Shown: piece by piece, positions 1 to 9,369 of the stretch
Layout of the letters: every line of letters begins with the position of its first letter
Position numbering within the stretch: the first letter of the stretch is position 1
Assembly (NCBI GenBank): GCA_030765065.1
Contig: CM060990.1
Location: 279,895,341-279,959,340, forward strand
Source: Deroplatys truncata
Taxonomy: Eukaryota; Arthropoda; Insecta; Mantodea; Mantidae
Direction of reading: 5' to 3'
DNA: 64,000 nucleotides
The notes under the pieces: generated by a model
The model's input: the letters and a program-made list of their open reading frames with translations, nothing else
Database searches by the model: none
What the model was told of the DNA's origin: nothing
Program-made: the position numbers and the translations under genes

Positions 1-1
1 T

Positions 2-1817
2 ATAAAGCTTCGGTTTGTGGATAGCTTTCGATTCCTCAGTACAAGCTTTGATAAGTTGGTGAAAAATCTAACCTCATATCCTGAAACTTTAAGTACTTTG
101 GAGAACACAAATTGAGATTTATGACACGTAAGGGTGTATTTCCATACGATTTTGTTACGTTTTGGGATCTTTTGAACGAGACATGCTTGCCTCCTAAGCA
201 CTCCTTGTACAATAGATTAAATGAAGAATAAATTAGTGATGCTGACTACGAACATGCTAGAAATGTATGGGAGCTGTTTAATGTGAGAAACCTGGGCGAG
301 TACAGTGATCTCTACTTAACTTCAGATGTGCTTCTTCTAGCTGATGTCTTTGAAACGTTCAGAGAGCAAACCCTCAAAACACACAAAGTTGATCCTGCAC
401 ATTATTTTTTCTCTCCAGGGCTTACATGGGACGCCATGTTACTGTATACAGGAATTCCACTGGAACTGTTACAAGATTATGATCAACCACTCATGGTGGA
501 ATCAGGTATAAGAGGAGGTTTATGCCAAGTTTCCCATCGATATGCAGAGGCTAATAACACATATATGGAAAAGTTTGATCAGTCGAGATTAACCCAATTC
601 ACTAAATATGAGGACGCTAATAACCAATATGGTTGGACAAGTGTCACGCCCTCCCTTATGGAGGATTTGAGTGGGTGTCGCCTGAAGGAATCGACATAGA
701 AAGACTACAAGAAGATGATACCCATGGGTACATATTAGAAGTTGACATCGAGTATCCTGCAGAACTTCACGATCTACACAATGATCTACCTTTCCTGCCT
801 GAGTGTATGAAACCATTGGAAGCATTTTCAAAGAAACTGATACCTCATCTTGGACCTCGAAAGAAGTATGTACTGCATTACATGGCTTTGAAGCAAGCTC
901 TTAGTCATGGACTACGACTAACAAAAATCCATCGTGTGCTACAATTCCGACAGTCGCAGTGGTTAAAACGTTATGTAGAATTTAACAACAGGCTACGACA
1001 GCATGCTGCAAATGATTTCAAGAAGGATCTCTACAAGCTCTTTAACAACGTCATGTTTGGAAAAACTATGGAGAACCTGCGTAACCGTATGGATATACGA
1101 CTAGTGACAAATGAGAAGACTCTAGAGAAATTGATCGCCAAGCCTACGTTCATCGATAGGACAATATATGCTGCTAATCTAGCTGCTGTACATATGCCCT
1201 CTCGTCAGATTGTATTCAACAAGCCCATATACATTGGAATGAGTGTGTTGGACATCTCCAAGACTTTAATGTACTACTATCATTATGATGTGTTATTACC
1301 ATATTACGGAGCTGAAAACCTGAAGGTTATGTACATGGCCACTGATTCATTCATTAGTCGTGTGGCAACTGAAGTTGTGTACCAGGACAAGCTACGTTTT
1401 CTTGAGCATTTCGATACAGCTGATTACCCTGTTAACCATATATGCCATTCAGTTCTAAACAAGAAGGTGCTTGGTAAATTTAAAGATGAGGCTAACAGCA
1501 AAATCGTTCCTGGCTTTGTTGGAGTACGACCTAAGATGTATGCCTTAGATATTCAAGGCTCGATGATAAAAAAGATTAAAAGTATAAAGCGTAGCTCTAT
1601 TAAGCAGTACATTACATTTTACAGCTATACAGACTGTCTTAAAACCTGTGAAATCATCAGAACGCCCATGAATTTAATCCAATCGCGAAAGCACGCTTTT
1701 ACCACAGTACAAATGAATAAAATTACGTTGAATCCCTTTGATGATAAAAGAGTTATTGCCGAAGATGGAATAACTACCTATGTGTATGGACATTACAGTA
1801 TTGCAAACAGTGCTTAA
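2..1817 (+). pseudogene. Maverick/adintovirus protein-primed DNA polymerase B, C-terminal two thirds, broken
   Basis: Relic of the type-B DNA polymerase (DNA_pol_B_2 family, protein-primed) that replicates Maverick/Polinton-type elements. The reading frame shifts near 118, meets an in-frame TAA at 229-231 and shifts again near 633-650; the last part, to the TAA at 1815-1817, is open for almost 400 codons. Visible polymerase motifs in order are a DANNQYGW block (motif A region, about 613-640), KLFNNVMFGKTMEN (motif B region, about 1036-1078) and MYMATDSF (motif C, about 1329-1352). Family members have DTDS in motif C; here the first Asp codon is GCC (Ala) at 1338-1340, so the protein would lack a metal-binding residue. 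The exonuclease domain is mostly lost at the window edge. Two further relics of the same gene lie at 26.4-29.2 kb. The family call is firm; the copy is dead. Confidence 0.9.
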
Positions 1818-2339
1818 GAGAACTTAAGTCGAAGATGAAGATTTTCTCCGCGAGTCTACAACCTTCAAAAGTTGTAGTTTACTCATGTGCTGTACATGCA
1901 CATAGCAGACGAATGGCGAAGAATGAAGAAGATGGAAGGCGAGGCGGTAACTCTGCCATTAGAAGCAAATACTAGTGTTACTCTCAAGCCTAGATAAAGG
2001 GGAGAGACGTCTACCCTTACAATCCTTGTTTAATGAAGCAATGATTTAACTGATAAAGCTGCTACATTTGAACAAAAAATGTAAACATATAAAACAATAA
2101 AGCTGACTAAAAAGTTATAATATCTACTCAACCATATGAATACACTAGTAATGCTACTTCTATGCACTCTAATCGTTTCATCCTTACCGTTTTATCCGCT
2201 AACTGTTTAACATAGAAAAGCTTGCACGGTCTAGAAGGTATATAAAGGTAATGTAATCTGTGATACTATGAATTATCTATTAAAATGAAGTTTTCATTGC
2301 GATAAATGTTCAGTAATAATCGTTCGTGATTGCTTAAAG
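1818..2339 (+). other. Polymerase 3' flank
   Basis: Non-coding. The first ~190 bases (with GCGGTAACTCTGCCATTAG and a following CTCAAGCC/AGATAAAGG stretch) are shared with the flanks of both other polymerase relics (29182-29400 on +, 26170-26379 on the minus strand), so this stretch belongs to the element. AATAAAG words near 2095 could serve polyadenylation. The rest is AT-rich with nothing recognisable. Confidence 0.55.
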
Positions 2340-3270
2340 CATGAGTCACGTCAGCATATTCAACAGCTGCAGCAAGAGCTACAGCAGCAACAACCGGTTA
2401 CAGAGCATCTGTAGCAGTAGCAGCAGCTAATACAAGAACTAGATTCAGCAGCCTCAGCAACAGCAACCATAACCGCAACAGCAAATACGACAGATGTAGT
2501 AGCAGATACAGCATCTATAGCAAAAACAGCTACAACGATAGCTGCAATAGATCCTGCAGCTACAGAAACATCAGCCGCAACCTGCACAATAGCTTTAACA
2601 GAAGCAAATACAACAGCTTCCGTAGCAGATATAGCAGTTGTACAACAGTAGATGTAACAGATCCTACAGCTGCAGTAACATCTGCTACAAAAAAGCAGTG
2701 ACAACAACCGGTTACATAACAGCAGTAGCAGCAGCAGCTAATCCTACAGCTATAGATTTAGCAGTCTTAGCAACAGCAAGCATCACAGCAATGATATTCA
2801 AGCTGTAGATTCACCCACCACAGCTAAAGCAGCCATCACAGCAGCTGTAACATCAAATACGAAAACTTGTAGTAGTAGATACATCACTGCAACATCAGCT
2901 ACGACAATAACAGCATCAGATCAGGAAGCAGTAGCAACATTAGACACAGTCAGCACAATAGTTGTAGCAGAAGCAAATACAGCATCTATCATAGCAGATA
3001 CAGAGGCTGTACAACGATTGCTGTAACAGATCCTACAATTGTAGCAGCATCTGCTGCAACAATAGCAGCAGCAGCAGTCGCGGCCGCAACACTAGCAGCG
3101 ATAGCAACAAGACGTCGTGTGGTAACAGCAGTAGCTAATCCATTAGTTGCAGATTCAGTAGCCACATTTATGAAACTGAATTACTTTTTAAAAAAATGGA
3201 CTCGAATACCTTGGATACTAGTTGAATCAGCTGAAATTACATTAAATAACAGCGATAAAAATCAGTGATT
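2340..3270 (+). pseudogene. Ala/Thr/Val-rich repeat tract, degenerate coding repeat between polymerase and virion genes
   Basis: About 900 bases dominated by GCA/GCT/ACA/GTA triplets. In changing frames on + they read as a hydrophobic, Ala/Thr/Val-rich protein with recurring phrases: TTGYRASVAVAAANT near 2390, TTGYITAVAAAANPTAIDLA near 2710, and VVTAVANPLVADSVATF near 3120. The last open stretch ends with a charged tail (KKWTRIPW...) at TGA 3268-3270. A second repeated phrase (ACAGATCCTACA) recurs near 2660 and 3026. Stops and frame changes break it. It sits where Maverick-type elements carry virion or accessory genes, so I infer a former element gene, perhaps a membrane or core protein; no family is recognised. 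The minus-strand Cys/Ser-rich reading is an artefact of the CAG-type triplets. Confidence 0.45.
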
Positions 3271-3530
3271 GAAGTTATCACGAACACCTGTGATTCTACT
3301 CTGTTTAAATACAATAAAACAGCTAAAATTTCGAGTGAACAGCTTTTCGTGACGAATACGTATAAAGTCGCTTTCAAAGCCTAGCACATGGATAGGTAGC
3401 GAACAAGATTGCTTAACCAGCTCTATCATACCGTGTAAAATAAATAATGCTTAATGAATATATCCTAATGTTCGTGGACAATGACAGAGTGTAAAAGAAC
3501 AATGCAATAATAAAAATCAATTAGTATACC

Positions 3531-4166
3531 ATGAGAGCTAACAAGGTTAAAATCGCAAGAGGCTCTGGTTTAATTAACTTTCTCATTAACCCGATGCCAT
3601 TTGAAGTGTATTTACCTGGTTACAGATACTACAGACCCGGAACAAAGCTAAAAGAAAGGTTAAAGGAAGGAGACCCCGGAATCAACACGCTAGACGAAGC
3701 GTGTAAACTTCACGACATTGCCTACGCTCAGCATAAGGTTTCTACATCGAAAAACATTGCTGACAAGATCTTGGCTGAAACAGCGTGGAAAAGAGTACCA
3801 TCATCTGATGCTATATTAGGTAAAAATTTGGCAGCGAGACTAGTAACAGCAATTATGAAGGGAAAGGTGCTCGTTGGTGCTGGATGCAGGAAGAAAAAAC
3901 GTGGAACATTTCTACCTCTCATACCAAATATTGCAGCTCTAGGTGCTGCCGCTGGAGGCACAGCGCAAATTGCATCAGCAGTAAATAAGAAAAAGGCAGC
4001 AGATAAACAACTTGCCGAAATGATGAGACGTAACAGAGAAATTGAAACAAGAAGGAGAGGTTTTCGAGTGAAGAAGAATAAGTGGGGCAACATCGAAACG
4101 AAGAGGAGACAGAGCCAGAAAGGGAATTCAAAAAACTCAGGCAGAGGGCTATACTTGTCCCAGTAA
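3531..4166 (+). CDS. Parvovirus-like phospholipase A2 virion protein of Maverick/adintovirus
   Basis: Open frame of 211 codons from ATG to TAA. Residues about 24-66 form a parvoviral-type PLA2 core (Phospholip_A2_4): a Ca-binding loop-like YLPGYRYYRPGTKL (27-40), then LDEACKLHDIAYAQ with the catalytic His61-Asp62 pair. In the family such domains hydrolyse phospholipids so that an entering particle can breach the endosomal membrane. Residues ~127-155 are a Gly/Ala-rich hydrophobic stretch, followed by a Lys/Arg-rich tail (RRNREIETRRRG...) that could bind DNA, as expected for a virion-core protein. The end overlaps the protease frame by 85 bases. The frame is undamaged although the neighbouring genes are broken. 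Function is inferred from motifs; no evidence of expression. Confidence 0.85.
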   Translation: MRANKVKIARGSGLINFLINPMPFEVYLPGYRYYRPGTKLKERLKEGDPGINTLDEACKLHDIAYAQHKVSTSKNIADKILAETAWKRVPSSDAILGKNLAARLVTAIMKGKVLVGAGCRKKKRGTFLPLIPNIAALGAAAGGTAQIASAVNKKKAADKQLAEMMRRNREIETRRRGFRVKKNKWGNIETKRRQSQKGNSKNSGRGLYLSQ

Positions 4167-4504
4167 AAGCCTTGAGTAACATAGACCTCGAGTTGTACGC
4201 CCGAAGTTTAAATATTTCTCATTTTAGAGGTGTATACATAATCGATCAGCTACCCTCAAGACCTCGTTACAGAGAGAGAATTGTTGTTAATCTTGATACT
4301 TCAGAGAATGAAGGCACTCATTGGGTTGCTATAAAGAAAGATGGCAACGTGTCATTTTATTTCGATAGCTTTGGAAACTTGAAGCCTCCAAAAGAGATAG
4401 AAAGATACCTCAGAGGTGTTAAGGTACTGTATAACACCAAGAGGTTTCAGAGTTTCAGCTCGGTCATCTGCGGGCACTTGTGCTTGCAATTTCTATCGCA
4501 ATGA
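4082..4504 (+). CDS. Adenain-type virion maturation cysteine protease
   Basis: Open frame of 140 codons with the spacing of the adenovirus protease family (peptidase C5), which cleaves capsid and core precursors during particle maturation. Visible catalytic set: His80 in GTHWVAI, Asp95 in YFDSFG, Gln123 in KRFQSF and Cys130 in ICGHLCLQF; the Gln-to-Cys distance of 7 equals that in adenain. The frame may start later than the first ATG, since codons 1-22 overlap the PLA2 gene in another frame. It stops soon after the catalytic Cys and is somewhat shorter than typical family members, so the C-terminus may be trimmed. The TGA overlaps the ATG of the next gene (ATGA at 4501-4504), a compact viral-style arrangement. 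All catalytic residues survive. Confidence 0.85.
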   Translation: MGQHRNEEETEPEREFKKLRQRAILVPVKALSNIDLELYARSLNISHFRGVYIIDQLPSRPRYRERIVVNLDTSENEGTHWVAIKKDGNVSFYFDSFGNLKPPKEIERYLRGVKVLYNTKRFQSFSSVICGHLCLQFLSQ

Positions 4505-5210
4505 GTTACACTATTGACGTCAGTGACAACGAGTCTGTTCTTACTACATACCTGAATCCTCTTCTTCAGGTATATCCAAAAAGTCATTATGACATTGCTC
4601 TGTTGAATATTGAAACCTTCTATTCCATTCCCAATTATGATAGGTGTAATAATCAATTTCATTACCTGCACAATGATGAAATTAAGATCATTGATATACC
4701 TGATGGAGCTTATGAGATTACTGCTAATAATGAATACATCAGAGATAAGCCAGAGGTGGATGAGAATGTCTTCTTTATTAGATCAATAATAAAACAATGA
4801 TGGCTGAAATTAAATATCTTTTCACTGTTGATTGTTTTCCAATGATTGTTCTGTCGGAACGTTCTGGGGATTCAGAGACAAAGTTGTTCCAGCTAATCAG
4901 CTGGCTGAATCTGATTTCCTGGTGAATATATTTAGGTTGAGCATCATATGAATCTAGACCAGTATTGCATCAGTATCCTACCTCGTTAGTAATAGAAGAC
5001 ACTCGATCTATCAGTTTTCCCATCTGTTACGCATGGATATCATATTTCACAAGAACCATCAAATCCATTTTACCTGTTGTTCATAAACATCCGCTTCATA
5101 GAGAAAATCAGCCTTCGTATAGGAGAGCATAACAACAATATCATTGACTTTAGAAACAATGATATAAGCATAATGCCCATAGATTATAGAAGAAGCAATC
5201 AGCAAGGTGG
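4501..5210 (+). pseudogene. Small capsid gene of Maverick/adintovirus (penton-like), frameshifted
   Basis: Starts with ATG at 4501 overlapping the protease stop. The first ~100 codons are open to TGA at 4798-4800 and contain the family-typical phrase ETFYSIPNYDRCNNQFHY followed by IIDIPDGAYEI. The similarity resumes in other frames: a region near 4990-5090 and the closing phrase NNNIIDFRNNDISI at about 5134-5175. I recognise this ~200-residue protein as one common in insect Maverick-type elements, next to protease and major capsid; its size and place fit a single jelly-roll penton-like minor capsid protein, but that role is inferred. At least two frameshifts or deletions break it. Confidence 0.65.
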
Positions 5211-6264
5211 AGAATACAATAATGAAATGCTTCGATGTACTCTGCATACTCTACACCTGACACCCATCGGGTTAATAATACGTAATCGACATTTCCTCCA
5301 GGCATTGGGCTTCAGAATCCTATTACAATAAACATCTTCAATGTTATCGGGACATTGCTTTCGCGATGACACCGAGATTCGATTACAAGATTGGTAAAGA
5401 AGAGGAACATGTGTTTTTTGCCATATAATGCATCAGCTCTGGACGCGAACAACGAGATTAGAATCCCTTGTCAAGCTGAGCATTTATATACTTTACCTAG
5501 TTGAAGTTAACTATACATCAATGGAAATATTACTAAATCTATTGGAGCAGCTACTACTACAAAGCTTATGCACAAGAGACAGTCGGTGTTGGTGCTGATT
5601 CAATCCAAGGGTTCTAAAACTCTGTATTATACCGTCTCAGGGTGAAGAGAATGCTGCTGTTAAACCTGTACTAATCGAGTGGAGAAGGCCTGTGATTGGA
5701 CTTCTCATCCTGAGATCCTCAAGACAGCCAAGCTGGATAAGACTGTTTCACCCATTTAGGACCACTCAACCTGCTGTGTCGCAAACTAAATCATTCACCT
5801 GGAATGTCGCCATCACATCAGAAATGGAGAAGCCGAGATTTGTCATATCGGGCGCTCAGACTTTAAGATCGAGTAATGTATTTAAAGACTGTTCCGTTTT
5901 TGATCACTATAACATAACTAATTTGTGGCTTTATCTTAATAGTGAATGTTATCCCTATCATGAAATGAATTTGGACTTTGGAAACTCTAGATTTGCATCA
6001 TTGTATGACATGTACTTAAGCTCTTATTATGCAGAAGAGAATTATCCTTTATTGAAGAGAAAACATTTTCTTAAATTTGCTCCTATATTTGTTACAGATT
6101 GCTCACATCAACTAGTGGAAGTTGTAAATGATGCTATTAACATTAGAATAGAAATTCAAGCTAGTGCAAATATTCCCGCACAGACCGGATTGTATTGTTT
6201 AATAATTCATGCTAAAGTATTTACATACAAGCCTCTGACTCATGTGATGCAGCTTATATTTTAA
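5200..6264 (+). pseudogene. Major capsid protein (double jelly-roll, hexon-like) of Maverick/adintovirus, 5' half decayed
   Basis: The last 190 codons (5692-6264) are open and match the C-terminal half of the major capsid protein of insect Maverick/adintovirus elements: a block around KSFTWNVAITSEMEKPRFVI, then FDHYNITNLWLYLNSECYPY, LDFGNSRFASLYDMY and a closing IPAQTGLYCLIIHAKVF. The upstream part (about 5200-5690) is recognisable only in pieces, such as HLTPIGL near 5250, and is full of stops, with much of the first half missing. In the family this protein forms the trimeric capsomers of an icosahedral particle. An AATAAA at 6318-6323 follows the stop by ~55 bases. The copy cannot make a full capsomer subunit. 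Confidence 0.8.
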
Positions 6265-6317
6265 ACTAATCATTGTAAGGATTTATTTTTCATTAGGGGT
6301 GTAAGGATTTTTTAATG

Positions 6318-6323
6318 AATAAA
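6318..6323 (+). terminator. Poly(A) signal after the major capsid gene
   Basis: AATAAA 54 bases after the capsid TAA. A cluster of TTATT words on the other side (6350-6368) could serve the convergent minus-strand unit, so the two transcription units would end back to back. Confidence 0.5.
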
Positions 6324-6362
6324 AACACTGTGTAGAAGCAACTTCCATTCTTTTTATTGTTA

Positions 6363-6728
6363 TTATTTATCGTGCATTTCCATCACTTTCTTCCCCCAAC
6401 TCCTCGTTCCAGCATGTGGCATTACATCTGCAGCAGATAGGTTACCTAAATTGTAATCTATAAACGATTCAGGTCTTTTTAGCTTGCAAATTTCATCGCT
6501 ATTTAAAAGTATTTCACAATCATTTGAATTAGTATACAAAAATTTGATTTCGAACTCTTGCATATAAGCAACAATATTATAAGAGAAAACAATATTTTCA
6601 CAATATTCCCCACGCGGAGACTTTCTCGATTGGAGGAATGCTTTGAATGTAGGAAGACTCTCTCGAATTATCTCCCAATATTGAACTGTTATGTATACAA
6701 ATTTGTCTGTGTTTTTCACTATAAGCAC
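6363..6728 (-). CDS. Uncharacterised ORF convergent with the capsid gene
   Basis: Open frame of 121 codons, ATG to TAA, ending about 100 bases from the capsid stop. No domain is recognised. The N-terminal half is aromatic and Ile-rich (VYITVQYWEIIRESLPTF), the rest mixed polar, with no signal peptide or transmembrane run. It lies in the 3' part of the minus-strand unit described at 6855-7399 and could be a downstream coding segment or part of a 3' UTR. AT-rich DNA gives such frames by chance now and then, so coding status is uncertain. Confidence 0.35.
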   Translation of the reverse strand: MLIVKNTDKFVYITVQYWEIIRESLPTFKAFLQSRKSPRGEYCENIVFSYNIVAYMQEFEIKFLYTNSNDCEILLNSDEICKLKRPESFIDYNLGNLSAADVMPHAGTRSWGKKVMEMHDK

Positions 6729-6854
6729 TGGAAGATCGTAGAAGAATCCTATCTTTACGCTGTACCTTTTCGAGATGTAGACGTCTCAGCACCCGCTTAT
6801 TACCGACATGTTTCTTGGGTGCCTCGATGTTGCTTATTCTATTCTCCAATAGCG

Positions 6855-7399
6855 TCAGCCTCTTTGCAGGTCTGCAAAGCTGTTCCTTTTCTTCTTCCCC
6901 TTATTGCACCGCCTGAAACATTGTTCATAGAAAGTCTTAGAAAGCGTGCTTTGGGAAGTGAAGGTAGCCTGAAAAGAATTACATGTTTTTGTTAGTGCGC
7001 ACTTAAAATGAAACATAAAAGATTTGTATAAAATTCGGATATTGCTCGTTATTTCATTGCGTAGATATAACTAAATTCAAAACATGTGATAATGTGTTTT
7101 TTTATAAATTCCATAACTTGTAGCCTTTGTGTCTTTATATGTATTATCAATGAGTCACTTGTTTTATTTATGAATTTTTTCACGTTAAAATAGGAGAACA
7201 CTCAATACTTAAGTTTGATATTTCTACATACCTTCTCTGTAGGTATAAAAGACAATTTACATATCTTAAATTTCCCCATCTCCGCCATACCGTTATACTG
7301 AAGGTATACTTTGCCTGGTATTTCTGCAATCTCTTGATCAGTTAACGAATTATAGCGCTCTGGTAATAACACTTGGCAATTCTCCAGCGAAGATACCAT
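6855..7399 (-). CDS. Putative spliced minus-strand gene of the Maverick locus (intron 6969-7231)
   Basis: Two coding pieces joined by textbook splice signals. Exon A (7399 down to 7232) starts at an ATG and encodes about 56 residues with LLPERYNSLTDQEIAEI and LQYNGMAEMGKFKIC; it ends at a donor AAG|GTATGT. The acceptor TTCTTTTCAG|GC at 6969 opens exon B (6968-6855), in frame, with a Lys/Arg-rich tail (RRCNKGKKKRNSF) and TGA. The predicted product is about 93 residues, basic at the end, of unknown function. A promoter-like cluster and a further donor lie upstream at 8304-8578. Accessory genes on the strand opposite to the virion genes occur in Maverick/adintovirus elements, which is why I attach it to the element, but it could be a host gene. 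Splicing is inferred from sequence only. Confidence 0.45.
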
Positions 7400-7636
7400 C
7401 CTGTTACCGTATCTTGTTTAAGCTCTCTTTAAGGACTTTATCTCATATTTAAGACCTATTTCGAGATCTTGAACTCGGCAAGTTGGTAGGAAGCTACGCT
7501 CTTCAACCATCTTGTTAAGTCAATTTGCTAAACAATCTGTAACAGACATTGACATGAATTATTATTTTCGCTACATTATTCAAGTTTAATAACAAGTTAT
7601 ACATTTGTTTATATTAAAACTAAAGTGTGTGTTGTG
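7400..7636. other. Spacer
   Basis: AT-rich stretch between the putative exon A and the minisatellite. I see no gene or strong motif in it. Confidence 0.4.
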
Positions 7637-8240
7637 CTACATCACCAAATGTTTTGCAAGTATGCTTACGAATGTGTAAAGAAACAAAAAATGAGTGGAG
7701 AAAATTGTGTGAATATTAATAGAAGAATGTGTAGCGAAAATCGTATGAATGTGTAGAGAAACAAAGAATAAGTACATAAAATTATGTGAATGTTCGTGGA
7801 AGATGATCCTGCAGAGAAACAAAGAACGAGTAGAGAAAATCGTTTGAATGAGAAACAAAGAATGAGCCGAGAAAATCGTATGAATGTTTATGCAAGAAGA
7901 ATGTGTAGCGAAAATCGCATGAATGCTAATGGAAACAAAGAATGAATAGAGAAAATCGTTTGAATGTTCATGGAAGATGAACCTGTAGAGAAACAAAGAA
8001 TGAGTAGAGAAACTTTATGAATGTTAATAGAGCATGAACCTGCAGAGAAACAAAGAATGGGCGGAGAAAATCGTGTGAATGTTTATATAAGAAGAATGTG
8101 TAGCGAAAATCATGTGAATGTTTATAGAAGAATAATGCGTAGAGAAAATCCTGTGAACTGTAGAAGATTACGCAGAGAAATCCATGTGAATGTAAAGTAC
8201 GGATTAAAAAAATTGATGCTCTTGCAACGAATCGTCTTTC
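7637..8240 (+). repeat. Degenerate minisatellite, AGAGAAAATCGTATGAATGT-type units
   Basis: About 600 bases of head-to-tail copies of phrases such as AGAGAAACAAAGAATGAG and TAGCGAAAATCGTATGAATG with a base period of roughly 36 nt and alternating higher-order arrangement. In one + frame it reads as repeats of the type RRMCSENHVNVYRRIMRREN; the minus frames read as HTIFSTHSLFLY-type repeats. Stops interrupt every frame, so I treat it as a minisatellite rather than a gene. It lies inside the proposed intron between 8304 and 7399. Confidence 0.7.
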
Positions 8241-8303
8241 ATGTACTGTAACGTTTAAACAAACAAGCAGTGATTTTTTATAGTTATCTAAAGAATCACT
8301 CAC

Positions 8304-8430
8304 CTTGCAATGTTTCCTGTTGAATGCTGTACATGTAGATGGCCTGCAACTCTTCTAAAATTAAAAATCCTCGCGTTTCTTTACGTTCTTAAAAATTGAA
8401 ATGTAGAGTTAATCAGCTCACAATGTTTCT
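8304..8430 (-). other. Putative first exon of a minus-strand transcript
   Basis: Starts about 25 bases after a TATA-like sequence (8449-8456) and ends at a strong donor CAAG|GTGAGTG (8303/8304). It holds an ATG 31 bases before the donor, but the frame does not join cleanly to exon A at 7399, so it may be a leader exon. Confidence 0.35.
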
Positions 8431-8448
8431 AGCAGGCGCGGATATCTG

Positions 8449-8578
8449 TTTATATAGTGAACTAAACCGCTCCAGACGATGTCATCACATCGTCATGGTG
8501 GGGTGGAGAGGGGAGGGGATGTATACACGTCACGTGATTATTATAGCCAATGGAATTACCACCAGTTGCGCATGCGCA
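8449..8578 (-). promoter_or_regulatory. Promoter-like cluster: NRF-1 palindrome, CCAAT box, E-box and TATA
   Basis: Reading the minus strand in order: a perfect TGCGCATGCGCA palindrome (8567-8578), the sequence bound by NRF-1 in animals; CCATTGGC, an inverted CCAAT box (8546-8553); ATCACGTGAC with a CACGTG core (8529-8538); and TATATAAA (8449-8456). Order and spacing match a class II promoter driving the minus strand toward the donor at 8304. Confidence 0.5.
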
Positions 8579-8764
8579 GACGCTCTCAGCACTTCTATCC
8601 CTACTTGCTTCAATTCCCCCCTTTTCTAACACTCTCTCTATCTCAGAGTATCTCCATATTGTGTTTACGCAAGCTATAAAAATGTGTTGTGAGGAAAGTC
8701 ATGTGAGGACGGTAGCCTGAAATGAATTACGTTATGCCAGGTTACAGTGAAATGAGACGAAGAT

Positions 8765-9125
8765 TTTTGAATTCTGTAAAGTAAATAATTTCTAATGATA
8801 TGTGTGTGTGTACGTGTACTGCTGTATGTGTCTAAGATTGTAGGGGTATGGCCTCGTGTGTGTGTGCGTGTGTGTGCTTGCGAGTGTGCAAGTGTGTAAG
8901 TGTAACGGTGTATGTATGTACGTGAGTGTGTGTGCGTGTATGTGTGTATGCGTGTGTGTGCGTGCATGTATGTGTGTGCGTGTAAGCGCACTGGTGTATG
9001 TTGTATACGTATGAGGTGTGTGAATGCGTGTATGTGTGCGTGAGTGTGCGTGTGTGTGCGTGCACTGTTGTATGCTTGTTGATGTATGTAAAGGTATCAG
9101 GTGTGTGAATGAGTGCTTGTAATGG
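8765..9125 (+). repeat. GT-rich microsatellite
   Basis: Imperfect (GT)n with interspersed ATGT, GCGT and AAGTGT words over ~360 bases. The long His/Thr reading frames on the minus strand are products of this repeat, not genes. Confidence 0.9.
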
Positions 9126-9369
9126 CTCTTGTGTATGTGTATAACTGGCGCAACAGTTCTAGACATGTGAAAATCTTAATGACAGCTATGAAGCGAGTTA
9201 CATACCAGAGCAGGTGGTGACCGGTCGTCTGCATGCTGCAGGAGTGCGTGGGACAGTCATTGTCAAATATCTGCACACCGGCTATGCACTGCACTACACG
9301 ATACACTTTTATTTATATACAGTATATTTAAATCCACCGCTGTAAAATGCCCTTAATATATAAACACTG

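Noticed and set aside
2360..2707. 115-codon Cys/Ser-rich minus frame
   Set aside because: Mirror reading of the CAG/GCA triplet tract; composition is fully explained by the repeat on the other strand.
3728..4182. Minus frames of 121 and 87 codons
   Set aside because: Antisense shadows of the PLA2 and protease genes.
7637..8240. CRISPR-like array
   Set aside because: Eukaryotic context, diverged repeats without unique spacers of constant length.
8674..9166. Several His/Thr-rich minus frames
   Set aside because: Translations of the (GT)n microsatellite.
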